Program-made: the position numbers and the translations under genes
Shown here: piece by piece, positions 21,900 through 34,099 of the stretch
How positions within the stretch are numbered: the first letter of the stretch is position 1
Layout: every line of letters starts with the position of its first letter
Notes under the pieces: model-generated
Databases searched by the model: none
What the model was told of the DNA's origin: nothing
Seen by the model: only the letters and a program-made list of their open reading frames with translations
Assembly (NCBI GenBank): GCA_009760855.2
Contig: WPIO01000003.1
Location: forward strand, 3,594,001 to 3,658,000
Length of the DNA stretch: 64,000 bases
Source: Cristatella mucedo
Taxonomy: Eukaryota > Bryozoa > Phylactolaemata > Cristatellidae
Direction: 5' to 3'

Positions 21900-22970
21900 T
21901 TTTTTTAAATTGCGCCCAATTACCAAATGTCTTTGGATAGAAAATCTGTAACCACGATACAGACATTGAGGAAATGCAAAGATTACGAAACACTCTTAAG
22001 GGCAAAAATAAATTTGTTACAAAAAACTCGTAATGCAAAAACTAGTATACCTGCACTGTTTGTAACATGCAGTCTGCGCAGGAAAGATGACACATCTCAA
22101 TAATTTCTTCTTCTTTTAACTCTTATGGTTAGCTGTACACCGTGGAATAACCGGCTGCATCTTTGTCGTTTTTGTAGTTTATAGGCTGCGTCAAAACTAA
22201 ATTGTCATCTCTCAGACATTACTCCACAGTAGGGCAGCTTTTCCTTATAATTTATGTACATTCTCGCTGCATTTTTTACTTTTTACATTGAAACCAGCCA
22301 GTGAGCTAGTCGAGGAAGAGGCACTCAACATGCTGGTTAGGCGAATGCAGTGAGCTAAAGAATTAACAAGGAACTGCTCCAGAAGACGCACCATTCTGAA
22401 GCCACATTTAAAAGACGCAGAAATGAGGTAGAGGAACAGGTTTTCATCAATGTAGCTGCCATTACTAGGTCATTGTCTTGAGACGAAGTCGATCGTTTTA
22501 AAGGATTTAAAATCTATTAAAAATATTAAAAACCAAGTCAAAGATTAAAAACTTTAACAGTCATTGGTCAGTGGAACGTTAATCAATTTATTCAGAACAG
22601 CTTCCGGTCTTGCCTGGTGTCCTTTACAATCGCAACACGCTGGGGCGATATATTCTGCTTGACGCTTGCAGGGTGTAAATTCTTCAGAAAGCTTTCGTTC
22701 TCAAAGGAGAGAAACCGCATACTGTTTAAGTAAGCAAATGAACCGCGAGCCATTTTGGTGGCGCTGACTGATTATCACTACAATAATGATATATCTATTC
22801 GGATTGAATTTGAAACTTAGCCTACCTCCAAGATGACTGTGCTAACTAGGTAGCTGCAACTGTCGCAAATACGACACGACTTTGGCGGCAATGAAACCCA
22901 CTCGCAGTTAATCAGCTTGGTTGTAGTTTTAATCGATACTCAGCTCGACTGCTCATTGGTACATTGATTT
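21900..22970. other. No recognisable gene
   Basis: AT-rich sequence without coding similarity or a named repeat. Confidence 0.45.
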
Positions 22971-22978
22971 TCCGCTGA

Positions 22979-23284
22979 CTAGTCCGTCGGCTGCGTGCGT
23001 CGTTTCTCTCGCTTGCAGTGAAGCTGCGCTGAATCCCATTGAAGACCACTTAACCACGAAGCTTGCGACTCGCTAAGCTGAAGCAAAGGCGCCGCACGGC
23101 GGCGGATGCGACTGTACAAATCAGCCAGCTGGGCGTCAACAGCTGCATCGGTGAGTGCAGCGGCGGCGGCGTCGGCCTGGCCTGGCATCGATTTCATCTC
23201 TGCGGTTTCGCTTCCGCTATCTGCTGTCAATGAATAGGAAAAACGCGGACCGCTACCGGCCCGGTAGTGGTCGGTCAGCTTCAT
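22979..23284 (-). CDS. Hypothetical 101-residue open frame
   Basis: ATG at 23284, stop at 22979. The product starts MKLTDHYRAGSGPRFSYSLT, has an Ala-rich acidic middle (GQADAAAAALTDAAVDAQLA), an Arg-rich helix DLYSRIRRRAAPLLQL and a basic end. Codon choice and local GC content look coding, and the upstream side holds a 12-G run at 23383. No family was recognised. It could be a complete small gene or a first exon; no strong donor was seen inside it. Confidence 0.35.
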   Translation of the reverse strand: MKLTDHYRAGSGPRFSYSLTADSGSETAEMKSMPGQADAAAAALTDAAVDAQLADLYSRIRRRAAPLLQLSESQASWLSGLQWDSAQLHCKREKRRTQPTD

Positions 23285-24227
23285 AGCCTTGGCAGGTATA
23301 TAGCTAAGATTTAACAAGAGCTGACTTACTGTATAAGCTAGATATAACAAGAGCTGACTTACTGTAGTGTTGACTTGCTGGCGGGGGGGGGGGGTCCTCG
23401 CATAAGTTAAACGTGGATATGGAACTAAAGTGCGTCTTAATATATCTCCACAAGCCAAGCTGTTTTTCAATATTCTTCTGGCCCTGCTGTACTGGCTTAA
23501 GGCAAAGTTCACTCATTAGTTCGCGCCTTCTCTCCACATAAAAGCACTTCCTTTGCTTTAGGTAACGCGGCAACGTTCACGTGTGAGCGCCTACAATTTT
23601 GCGAATGCAAGCCTTCAAATCTATTCTTCCGAGTTCGAGCGTGAAAATGTATTATTACCAGAGCTAACCATTCATGGCGAGCGAGAGGGAATAGTCATTC
23701 GTCGCCTTGCTTCCGCGGTATCGTCCCGATAGCTCCGAGAGACAAGCTCAGTAAAACCCGGTGCAGCGAAGCACTCGTCGAGCGCCATTGTCGAGCGCCA
23801 TTGGCCACTAAAGGTCACTAGTGCTGCTCAAGCTAGGATCCCTGCGTCCAGCCTTGAACCTAATTTCCACGGACACTGTCCATCCAACGTCCGTGAGAAT
23901 GCACACGTCAGATATGGACACCGCCCGAGTGTAACAACGAAAGAGATTTGTCCTTTTGTCCTTCGCTCTCACAGCGGTAACTTTTGAGACACGTATGCTA
24001 AACAGTAGGTGTTATCGTGATGTATTTTGTATTTTTCACGCACGTAGACACGGGTGTCCTATAAATCATCGCAACGGGCTAGCAGTCAGCAATCCAACAG
24101 CCGTCGACCTAGAATAGCTGCAAAATATTGTCGCGTGAGATTGTTGACAACTTTTTTATTTTTGTTTTGTGAATGGTGCTTGAAAATGACAGAGCCGCTA
24201 AATTTAATAATAGGGTTTCTATTTTGG

Positions 24228-24385
24228 GCCAAGATAGCCCAGGAGCTTTGAGGCGCTCGCTCTTCACTACCGAGATCGTGGATTCGAATCCTACAGCGGG
24301 GAATCATTGATCGTCAACTGCAAGCGGTACTAATAGCCACTAAGGCTCTTCTACTGCTATAGAAATGAGGCTGTTAAATTGGTTA
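24228..24385 (+). repeat. SINE2, complete but mutated
   Basis: An A-box-like TAGCCCAGGAGCTTTGAGG and a B-box GTGGATTCGAATCC are followed by GATCGTCAACTGCAAGCGGT and AAGGCTCTTCTACTGC, ending near AGGCTGTTAAATTGG. The order of blocks is the same as at 17.34 kb. Confidence 0.75.
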
Positions 24386-25272
24386 ATTTGTACAATTTGT
24401 AGCTGCTGTTCTAGCCACTACTCTTCTTCTCTGAGAAAGCGCCCACAATTTTCTGGAATTTACCAGCCTAACTGCTGGGGCTGAACAATCGACTCAGAGC
24501 GCACCAAATACATCCGAAAAAGTACTCCGCCGCGCATACTAACCCCGAGAGAAGTATGAGTGACGTAATCCGCTCGCACCGCTGGACATCTCAACGCAGC
24601 GCTAAATGAAGCACTCCAAGCAGCAGTTCACACTAGCACAAGTCACCGATTTATGCGAGTGTAGCAGCAAAATTGCTGCTGCACTGCCGGAGGTTCTACG
24701 TGGAGGCCAGGCAATTCTAATCAGTGTTCAAAGAAAAGCAAAGAACTCTCGTGCTCGTGCAAAGCGGCCGCGTCCAATAAAAAATAGAAAATGTGTTCGT
24801 TACCCGAATCGTCCCACTCTCGATACTGAATGTTGACCCCAAAAATATGTGTCCACCCGGCGGCAGTATCTGAGCCAACGACCGAACCATTCTGAGTCAA
24901 AACTTCCAGGATTGAAATGTCCGCATCTTCAACTTGCACGTCAAAAGCTCTATTCTAAAATATCCACGGCCAAATCGACCTTCCCGCGAAGCGCTGCAGC
25001 CGACTGCGTATGATGGCCAAGTTGCCAGTGTAAATTTCTAAATGCAATTGGTGTGTGCGATCAGAAGCTAGATCTGCTTTTCTTCACAATCGTTAAAAAG
25101 ATCTAGGAAATTAGTGATCCCTCTCCTTTCATTGCCGGTTTTTTGTTTGCGGGTGGCTGGCAGAAACGGCAAATTAACACAAGAAACTCGTTTCTATGAT
25201 TCACGTCTGATGCAATTTGGTTATGCACCGTACTCTCTAAAGGGAATATCTCGACAATAGATAGCTAATACC

Positions 25273-25809
25273 GTGGTCGCATTGTGCCATAAACTCTGCA
25301 GAGCTGTCCAAATGCTGTTTTACATGAACATTTATTCTCTCAGAAGGCCGGTAAGAAAAGCGCATTCCAATAGAACTAGGTGCCAGCATTGTAGAGGAAG
25401 TAGCTCGTACATCTTGTGTTGTTCAATTGCTGCTTTCATGGGATGGTCGTATCCCAACTCGGCAATGGTATACCTTGTAGGTATTATCGAGTTAGCTGCA
25501 AATTTCAACGTGTACATACACACTACAATAGCGGATGAAGCCGTGGATGCGTATGTCATGGACACAGACAGCCTGTCCAGGCTTCCGTGCGCGGCAAAGG
25601 AGAAGATTTTGGCAGCAGCTACAGCGCAGGCACAGCTGAAGCTGACCTGCTGGGTTCGGAGACTCCGGCAAGAGATCCCGGCGCTCACCAGTATTCTGGC
25701 TAAAGTGATCGAACGCGGGGCAGCAGCCCCTTACAAACCTGCGACTCGTTTAGCTCGGTCGCGCACTTCGACCGGCATTCGTGTAAAACCGCTAGAGGTT
25801 CGAAAATAG
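25273..25809 (+). other. Long open frame, unknown
   Basis: 178 codons, open to a stop at 25809. The C-terminal half looks protein-like (TIADEAVDAYVMDTDSLSRL, then CAAKEKILAAATAQAQLKLT and RRLRQEIPALTSILAKVIER) with a basic tail. The first half contains many Cys/Tyr and looks less natural. No conserved motif was recognised. It could be a remnant of an element-encoded nucleic-acid-binding protein or an isolated exon. Confidence 0.3.
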
Positions 25810-26829
25810 AAGATTTCCTAAAAGGCCCAACCTCCTAAGCAGAAGCAGCCGCAGCAGAAGCTTGGGCAACTACCTGCCGATCCTTTCATCCTGACGAGCT
25901 GCCGTCGAGCTCCGTCCGCTGACCTGGCTGAAGTTTTTCGGCGTTGGGGGTGAGACATCCTGTAGCCACACTTTATTCAGACACTTTCAACACGGCCATT
26001 GACAGGACTGACTAGTTTGACTGAGGACATCGACGAAAACTCTTTAATGGTTACTCGAAGAGGCGGAGCCAGGACCTTCAGCAAGTGGGCAAGTGACCCA
26101 AAAAATTAAAAAAAAATCTCAGCTCGCGATCATGGTATTTATCCGACGCCCGCTCGGCGGTTGCTCAGCGATTGGAAGTAGGACCTAATTTCGTCGTTGA
26201 TGGGGGTCGGGAGAGGGCATACGTATAGGGGCTGGCCCTTTTCGCCTCCCCGCTCCACGGGGAGGTGCAAATGCCTCCTCTTCGCACCCCCTGATTCTGC
26301 GACTGATTACTCTGTATACACCAGGAAAAGACTGCACAAGTGTGTAGGAACACAGTGAATGGATAATGTCGAAGAAATTTCTTGATTTTCCATGGAGTTT
26401 ATCTGCAATTTATATAGTAGCGATCCTCAAAAGTAGACGAATGCTGACGGTAACTAAACCTCCTACAAACTAGCTATGAAAAGCAAACCCCATAGTCTCC
26501 ATGCTGCTTCTTTGTGCGGTCTGCCCGTACGATGCAATGTATGGAATGCAATGTATCATGCATACATGGACACGCATTAAAAGACAAATAAGTATCGAGC
26601 TAAGGCCAGCTTGCAGAAATAGTCAAGAATATACTCAGAGGGCCACCGGTTAGTAATTTAGTAGTAGTTAGTAGTTAGCCACCGTTTGGCTAGTAATTTG
26701 AACAGGTGAGTTGTGCACAGGTGAGGATGCAAAGCATGCAGTGACAAAAAGAAGAGTTCACTGAAGTGCAGGGAAAGCGCTGAGCTGAAGCGATACGGCT
26801 TTAGCTTAGCAGGGACCTATATGATACAA

Positions 26830-27350
26830 AGACACTGCCGATAGTGACCTAAGCCGGAAGCAAGTTCCATATTTTAGGCGCATACGAACTGAAGGCCTTA
26901 TCACCAAGAAATCAATTCATGCAAGGAACGACGAGATGACTGAAGGCAAAGGAGTGCCAGAGCACAGGTGCCTAGGAAAAATTTTCGTGGATAGGTCAAG
27001 GCTGGTGCAAGAGAGGGAACGACCTACGCAGGACCATACAGAGAATCTTGAATTCGATTCGATGCTTGATAGGGAGTCAGTGAAACAGACATATAAGTGG
27101 TGCGACGCGGCAGCTACGCCACTGACGACAATGAAAGACGAGCTGTCGAGTTTTGCACCAGCTGCAAGTGCAAAAGTTGAGCACGTAAAAGAAGGGTGAC
27201 CAGCAAGAAAAATAGCAATAACAATAAATAAATACGCAATTGTGCGACACTCCGTGCGAAAAGAACTTCTGTATAGGAACTTTACATACACTGGAAATGA
27301 AAAATTGTGTCAATCTGTTTAGTGGTAGCATGGACGATTTCAACGGGGTA
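26830..27350 (-). mobile_element. Degraded L2-type fragments
   Basis: GCATACGAACTGAAGGCCTT near 26880 matches the - strand L2-B block GCATACGAACTAAAGGCACG. The stretch from about 27260 (AGGAACTTTACATACACTGG, then TTTAGTGGTAGCATGGACG) matches its tail UTR. Both are heavily changed, so the limits are approximate. Confidence 0.45.
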
Positions 27351-27892
27351 GCAACAGCTGAGAAGAGCCTCCGGACGTCAATTAGCATGAATATCAGCAG
27401 CAGCAGGGGCAGCAGCCACCGTAGCGGGCAGCAGCAGCCACAGGAGAGGGTGTAATCGTGAGCCAGCGGTCGTTGCGGCTCGCGTTTCCGACCGGGTGGC
27501 TACTTTAGCGAAGCCTATCAGCCTACCTTGCGGCATTCAACTGCTAATGGGCTGTTTAAAAAAAATGCAGACGCGACGGGGTAGATCTAGAGATAGGAAT
27601 GAAGCCATCAATAAACAGCGGCTCAGGTGGCAAGCGAAGCTGACGTCTGAGCGCTAAGCCCTACGCAAATGCTAGGGAGTTGTTTACGACCTCAAGCAAA
27701 GCCACCCCAGTAGCGTGACTTTGAAGACAGAAGGCGCCCTGTCACGGTACGTTGAAGCTGTTACAAGCAGATAAGCAGGCAGAGTCGCAGGCTGAAATAT
27801 GAAACCCACGAGTCGTGCTATAAGAGCCTTTTGATGAAGCGAGGACACACTGTCCTAGGACATAGTGCACTTTTATTCTGAGCAGCACTTTT

Positions 27893-28065
27893 GAAAGCTG
27901 ACTTGACGGCCTCATTTATAGGTGGCAGCAGAACCTTCACGGCTACCACCACTGCTCGCAGTGGGCAATAAAGGATCGTCCACTGCAGGACACAACCCAC
28001 AATCTGGGTCGTGAGGAGCGCTCTCGCGGCGGGACAACTCCTGGGCTAAGACCAGGGCCGACTAA
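27893..28065 (-). repeat. SINE2, near complete
   Basis: On the - strand this reads an A-box-like TTAGCCCAGGAGTTG, GTGGGTTGTGTCCTGCAGTG, GACGATCCTTTATTGCCCAC, TGCGAGCAGTGGTGGTAGCC, GTGAAGGTTCTGCTGCCACC and AATGAGGCCGTCAAG. The B box is damaged. Confidence 0.75.
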
Positions 28066-28285
28066 GACTCAAGCACGGACGCCGACAGCTGGCTCTTTCG
28101 GAGTGCTCATAAAAAACTATGACAGCATAGATTTTTGCTACTGACAACCTGTTTCTACTCATCTCTGAAATCATTCGAACGCTTTCAGCGGTTCTTTTTT
28201 CTGCCTTTTCGCGTCTCGCATCCGCCGAAGCCTGTAGCTCCGACCTCGCCTCCAACTGCACGATGAAGGCTTCACTAGCAAGCAT
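28046..28285 (-). other. Helical open frame, unknown
   Basis: ATG-led stretch MLASEAFIVQLEARSELQAS, then ADARREKAEKRTAESVRMI, strongly charged and coiled-coil-like for about 45 residues. The rest of the frame runs into SINE2. No family was recognised. It may be part of an exon ending near 28150. Confidence 0.25.
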
Positions 28286-28529
28286 AACAGTGACAAACGC
28301 AAGCCTCTTAATTGCCGTTTATAAATTATAACTTCGCAACTGCGGTCACTTAACTCATACTCCTAACTCGCCATCGAAGCAGTCCGTTAGGATCAAGAGA
28401 TAGAACCAGGAAGCCCAGCTTTCTTCAATTTTGGGGTTCTTCAACCGTTCATTTCAAAGTGCGAGAGATAAATTTCAGACCCTCTACTGCATATAAGAAA
28501 CAATTACCGAATAAGCAGCAGTAATATCA

Positions 28530-29500
28530 ATAATAATACACTTGTATTGCGCCCTCAGAGAACTTGATCTCTGTCTAGGCACTTTACATCCAAATTACTT
28601 GGTATGCTGCAAAGGAAGCACAGTCAAACGATTAGTGGTAGTATGCTCAATGAAAACAAGCAGCATAACGTGGTTAGAGGTCACCTGCACAGGGGTGACG
28701 TGTAAATATGGTTCGTGGCAGCACCGTGTCAGCCCACACAAAGGACGAATCACATGGACCCACTAAATGCTGTGATAAACAGATGCGATTTTATTTAGCT
28801 TCTCCTTAAATGTTGTCAAGTTAGGGGATGCCATGACGCCAGTCGGAAGTGAGTTCCAGGCTTTGGGAGCATACGAACTAAAGGCACGGTCTGTAAAGGA
28901 TTTGAGGTACGTACTAAGAGTAGCTAAACGATTAGGCTCAGAAAAGTGGTGATACGATGCTTAGCCTGGTGGGGTAGATCTGATAGGTAGGCTATAGCCA
29001 CAGAATGAAGGGACCTAAATGCGAGTGACTGAACCTTGAAGTCGATTCGCTGCTTGACTGGAAGCCAGTACAGGTCGGCGAGAAGGGGTTTGATCTGGAA
29101 ACTGCGACGCTCACGACAGACAAACCTAGCTGCAGAGTTGTGCTGCAACTACAAGCGCCTAATTGCAAAGGCTAGTAGACCAGCAAGCAAAAATCTATAG
29201 AAGTCGAGACGGGATGTCACTAAGGCATGTACCTATGTAAATGTGGTATCCTTGTCTAAGAAAGCTCAAATTTTAGCAATGTTATGTAGCTGAAAATAGG
29301 CAGACTTGACTGGGAAGCTGATGCAGTCGTCTAGTAAAAGATCATTTTGGAACATGACACCTAGATTTCGTACGTATTCAATTGGAGATAGATATGCTGG
29401 CAGAGCAGATTTTGATCGTTGGGTTGTTCCAATTTCTGAATCACACTTGGTTTGCCCAAAACTAGTGTGTTGGTTGCATCATTAAATTTAAGATAGTCTA
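28530..29500 (-). mobile_element. L2-B LINE, 5'-truncated
   Basis: The tail end is at left (AATAATACACTTGTATTGCG and the hairpin), followed by the 3' UTR and the C-terminal coding region on the - strand: [39 protein letters not shown] and TFRSLHSVAIAYLSDL-type text, then further N-terminal remnants near 29250-29450. Frames are broken by several stops. Confidence 0.85.
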
Positions 29501-29789
29501 CTGCCATTTATCCAGCACCCTGAGAGAATTAAATCTTTTGCTAGTCACTTTAGTTAGGCTGCAAGGAAAGCGTAACGATGGAAATATTATTACAGCATGC
29601 AAAATATTTTAGCAGCATTTAAGCTAATTCGCACAGACAGAGCAAACACTGGAACAGACGGATCGGGTACAGGTAAATGTCTATCATTATATTCATTTGA
29701 AATGCCTTCAATTCAGGGGTGACGTTATATTAGTCGATAGCGAGTTCAGGCTTTTGCCGCGTGTGAACAGAAAGCACGGTATCCAAAGG

Positions 29790-30186
29790 ATTAATAATAC
29801 CAATAAAAAATAATACATGTATATGGCGCCCTCAGTGAATTTAATCTCTTTCTAGAAACTTTGCATGTGCTGTACAGGAGGCATGATCAAATGATTAGTG
29901 GTAAGATGCAAAATGTGAACAAGCATACTCGCCATGTTGACACTGTGCAACTGCGACGCTCACGGCAGACAAGCGTAACTGCAGAGTTTAGCACCAACTG
30001 TAGGCGCCTGATTGCACAGGTCAATAGGCCTGCAAGCAGTGAGTTGCAGAAGCCGGGACGGGATGTCTCAAATGCCTGGACCAATGCGGATTTAGTTTCC
30101 CTATCTAAGCAAGCCCGAATTTAGAAATACTACGTAGCTGAAAACAGGCAGACTTGACTTTGGAGCTGATGTGGTCATCTAGTGAA
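29790..30186 (-). mobile_element. L2-B LINE, left part, split by L2-A
   Basis: - strand L2-B sequence: trinucleotide tail, hairpin remnant (GGCGCCCTCAGTGAATTTAA), then coding remnants of the block around [19 protein letters not shown]. It continues on the far side of the L2-A insertion at 31524-31650. The join is visible by comparison with 29.3 kb, where the same sequence is uninterrupted. Confidence 0.82.
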
Positions 30187-31468
30187 TGTCATTGCCCTAG
30201 CTCTGCTAGATCTGTATGCTGCCTTCGACACCATTGATCACGAAGTTCTGCTTGAACGATTGAGAACAACGATCGGTCTGGCAGACGAAGCACTGGCGTG
30301 GTTTAAATCATACTTGTCTGATCGTGTTCAATCCGTGTCGTGTGGGGGTCAGGTCTCAGACATGAGAAGGGTCACCTGTGGAGTCCCTCAAGGGTCTGTA
30401 CTTGGTCCCTTGCTGTTCTCCATTTATACGCAACCTCTGGGAAAAGTGATTAAGGCCCATGGAATAGGATATCACTTCTATGCTGAGGACACTCAGCTGT
30501 ATTTGTCATTTAAACCGTCGGAATCTGCTGCAGCAACTGAGAAACTGAATGCTTGCCTTGCCGACATTCGATCCTGGATGTCGGAAAACTTCCTGAAATT
30601 AAATGACGATAAAACCGAACTGCTTCTCATAGGACACCCTAAGCGCGTGGCTGGATTAAAAGGCTTTGCTGTTCTAATAGGTGATGCTATTGTGCGACCT
30701 TCACCACTTGCTCGTAATCTAGGTGTCGTGTTCGACAGCTGCCTCAATTTCAAAAGCTTTATTCAGAAGACTGCCTCTACAGCTAGCCATCACATCCGAT
30801 CCCTATCCAAGATTAGAAGCTGTCTCCCACAGTGGCTTGTAAAAAATTTAACTAGCTCTTTAGTTCTGTCTCGGCTTGATTATTGTAATTCCCTTTTGGC
30901 TGGGCTACCAAAGAAAGCTATTATGCCACTACAGCGGACTATGAATATGGCTGCAAAGCTGGTCTTCAAGTCCCAGCGGTTTGAGCACGTGTCACCTTTG
31001 CTGAAAGAGCTAGGATGGTTGCCGGTTGAGCAAAGGATACAGAGCAAAGTTCTTACGCTGACCCACAAAGCCCGCCACGGCTTGGCTCCTTCGTACCTAG
31101 CTGAACTGCTGCATCAGTTTCAGCCTGTTCGCACCCTCAGGTCCTGTGTGGACAATAAATTAGCTGTCCCATTCCCCCGCTTAAAGACAGTTGGCGACAG
31201 AAGCTTTAGCTCTGCAGGTCCTAGACTGTGGAACTGGCTTCCACAATTCTTACGCAACGACATCTACTCTCCAACTGCCGACTATGGCACATCTTTTTCA
31301 GCGGTCCTGAACTGCTACTTCTATGCTACTCACTACCTCAACTGCTCTCCTAACTCTGCTATGCTTCCCACTTTCTCTTTGTTGCGTGAGACGAAGTCTG
31401 TTGGCTACCGAATGCGTACCGAAAGCCGCTTAGGCTGTGAGTTCGCTATACAAAACTCTCCTGCGTAA
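30182..31468 (+). pseudogene. L2/CR1-type reverse transcriptase, C-terminal part
   Basis: A 428-codon open frame covering the reverse transcriptase core from the motif [19 protein letters not shown] (residues about 9-27) through [20 protein letters not shown] to the catalytic block and the C-terminal region typical of L2/CR1 elements ([82 protein letters not shown]). The enzyme would copy element RNA at a nicked target. The catalytic Y-A-D-D is YAED here (first Asp to Glu), and the endonuclease and N-terminal half are missing, so it is very unlikely to be active. The apparent start Met spans the insertion junction. Confidence 0.9.
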
Positions 31469-31523
31469 CACCCACATGGTCTTTATGACTTTGTGGAGTT
31501 ACTGACGGAGATACATACATACA
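30187..31523 (+). mobile_element. L2-A LINE insertion with target duplication
   Basis: A 1337-bp 5'-truncated non-LTR element flanked by the duplicated 7-mer TAGTGAA (30180-30186 and 31524-31530). The empty-site equivalent in another L2-B copy is at about 29.33 kb. It ends in a short (ACAT)-type tail after GACGGAGATACATACATACA. It is the best preserved LINE in the window, with one open frame for most of its length. Confidence 0.93.
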
Positions 31524-31650
31524 TAGTGAAAGGTCACTTTGGAACAGGACACCTAGATTTCGTGCAGATGCGACAGGAGATGTGCTGCAAGCGCTGATTT
31601 TTTAGCTTTCCAATTTCTTAATCACACTCGGTTTACCCGTAAGTAGTTAT
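31524..31650 (-). mobile_element. L2-B LINE, right part of split copy
   Basis: Resumes after the TAGTGAA duplication with AGGTCACTTTGGAACAGGAC and ACCTAGATTTCGTG, the sequence that follows directly in the uninterrupted copy at 29.33 kb. It fades out near 31650. Confidence 0.78.
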
Positions 31651-31683
31651 CTGAAGCCCTTTAGAGTCACAGCTAAACTACTG

Positions 31684-31831
31684 AGCTGGTTCGGCCCAGC
31701 GGTTAAGGTGCCCGCTTCGACCAAGGTCTGGCTTGAGGTCGTGGGCTCGAGCCCTGAGGCATATGTGAAGCGCCTGAGTGGAGATTAAGTTCTCTTAGGG
31801 CGCTGTACGAATGAATTTTATTTATTTATAT
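31684..31831 (+). repeat. SINE1 with LINE-type hairpin tail
   Basis: The tRNA-like head has A box CGGCCCAGCGGTTAAGGTG and B box GTGGGCTCGAGCCC, spaced as in a tRNA-derived promoter. The 3' part GTGAAGCGCCTGAGTGGAGA, TTAAGTTCTCTTAGGGCGCT is the same stem-loop design as the L2-B end. It finishes in TTTATTTA. Transcription by polymerase III and mobilisation by L2-B enzymes are inferred. Confidence 0.85.
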
Positions 31832-32809
31832 TTAAGATGGCGGCATAAAAACTGAAGCCGTGAAATATTCATCAAGCAAAGCTCGGGGCTTTGAGCCAGG
31901 TTGGAGTGACGCTCCAGAATTCGGGTATGCACTCAAGACACGCGAGATGCAGTCGGCGGCTGATCCCGGAAGCCTGTAATCCTCTATCGCGGTCGAATTT
32001 ACTTCCTTATGCTATAGATTTGGATTCATCACTTTACGGAGTTGGTGCTCGTCGTCGCTGCCGCATTGCGTTGCTTCCACGCCGGCATGTCGCTAGCCTT
32101 GATTCTGAGGCTCAGAGCGTCACCAATATTTGTCGCGTGCAAGCTGGGCATTACGAGCGCCGTGTTTGTGGCTTACTTCGGCCGAAACCGTAGCCGATAC
32201 ACCCCGTTTGAAGCATGGCGCTATGAGCGTCATTAAGCAGTGAACTGGCCTGGCAGCCCAAGTCGGTGGGTGGCAGGCGGACGATGGAATTATGTGGAGC
32301 AAGGTCACGCTCCTTGGCGACACACAGCTTATGCATACCTATCCCGTTGCTCGTCGGTATAATTCCTGATCATCCAATCCGATCGCATATCTTTAATCCG
32401 TTCGGTGTGACGATACTCGGGGCCTCTTTTGCCGAGCTGCATCTGCCGAGCTCGGGCCAAACGAGTTACCTATCACAGTTCGCTAAACGACTAGGTCTGG
32501 GACAAAAACCAAGGTAAGACACGATCGGCTTGAAAGCACAGCCCCAAGCCCCCAACCCACCACCGACCGAGCCCGGTGGCACTGCAGCAAACGTTTCCGC
32601 GCGACGTCGACACTGCAAAACGAGTCATTAAGCAGCTAATCGCAGTGCCTGCGGTACGAATAACGTCCCTAAAGTCGGCCGCATAAGGATGCAGGCTCGC
32701 CGTTGCGGATCCAAGCGAACTGACGACGATTTGGTATGTGTTGGGCTATCTACGAAGACGTGGGAAGGGGTGAGGCTAATTGCATTAACGTCTTCCTTAA
32801 AAGGCACGC

Positions 32810-33020
32810 CTAGATACACTTGATAAAGCGCCCTCAGATAACTCAATCTCTTTCTAGGCGCTTTACATTTGCTGCAAAGGAAACACGATCGAATGGTGAG
32901 TGGTATCATGCTTGATAAACAACATGAATAACATGGTTTAGGGGGGACATGCACAGGGTCAGCATGCAAGTGTGGTTAGTGGCAGCATGCAACAATGTCA
33001 GCACGTATAAGCACAACCTT
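32810..33020 (-). mobile_element. L2-B 3' end fragment
   Basis: TACACTTGATAAAGCGCCCT and TCTAGGCGCTTTACATTTGC (hairpin arms), then the standard 3' UTR to GTCAGCACGTATAAGCACA. It lacks the trinucleotide run next to the hairpin and has no coding part. Confidence 0.85.
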
Positions 33021-33992
33021 CACCTCGTTGGTGCAGCCCATTACAAATGGCTTTAAGGGGCACGTTCCGAGCAGTTTAGGGGGAGGTGGCTTGGTTAGGG
33101 CAAAACAGTACCCTGCTGTTCAGTTAGGAACGCGAGTGTGCTGAAACGAGTCCCGACAGTCGAGTTTCACGGGTCGAGGGAGCATCCAGCGGCCTGATGA
33201 ACCGACCAAGCTGCCGAGATCGTACGACGCTCCTTTGGTGCCATAATGCAGTAGGCGATCTAGACCTCTTGAGCTGCATTGTTACAACAACATTCAGTGT
33301 CCTGCACACATGTAATTGTATGTTACATGTGCAGGTCAAGTGCATTAGCAGCTCGTGAAGTTTTTCAAACAGTGTACTGTGGCACGCAGTAATGCACCGG
33401 CTAACAGCTTTTCTCGAGAGCTCCACTACAAATAGCGAAGCACTAATCCCGAGCACCCACCGTTGACTGAAAAACTAGTGACACGATCGCTTACTTGGCT
33501 AGCTACTCATTCGTCTGATAACGAAGCAGCTATCTACAGCTTCTTGCACACAACCCCATACCAACCTAACTTGTTTTTCTCAGCACTAAGCTCCTTACAT
33601 AACCACGCACATACTTGATCCGCTGTCGTCACCGAAAAAAAACAGAACACAAATAACGGCAACTAAAAGCTAGTTGTCGGGGCGACCAAATGAAGAATTG
33701 CTAGGGCCTCGAAGGATTTGTGTAGGCTGCTGATTCGGCAGTATATTCCAAGAACACCATATCCAGAGTCGGGGTACGGACATTCCCCTGGGGTAGGAAA
33801 TCCCCCCTGGGTTATAGGGTTTATATAACTAAATATACCAATATGAGTACCGTGATTGTTTGCACTTTTTATTGCTCATTTTTAGTGGTTGATCGAACAT
33901 ACTGTGTAGTGCAAGGCCAACCAGGAATTAAAAAATTGTCTAATTATACTGAGTTGATTTTATTTCAATAGAGCCTGAACTTTATTCGATCA

Positions 33993-33997
<5 letters not shown>

Positions 33998-34079
<82 letters not shown>
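33998..34079. repeat. (CT)n followed by (AT)n microsatellite
   Basis: About 47 bp of CT followed by about 35 bp of AT, the same compound design as the (TA)n(GA)n tract at 4.8 kb in the other orientation. Confidence 0.97.
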
Positions 34080-34082
<3 letters not shown>

Positions 34083-34099
34083 TGTATTCTTAGTTATAC

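Noticed and set aside
31684-31831. Functional tRNA gene
   Set aside because: A and B boxes are present, but the arms do not fold into a full cloverleaf, and the unit continues into the L2-type hairpin, so it is a SINE.
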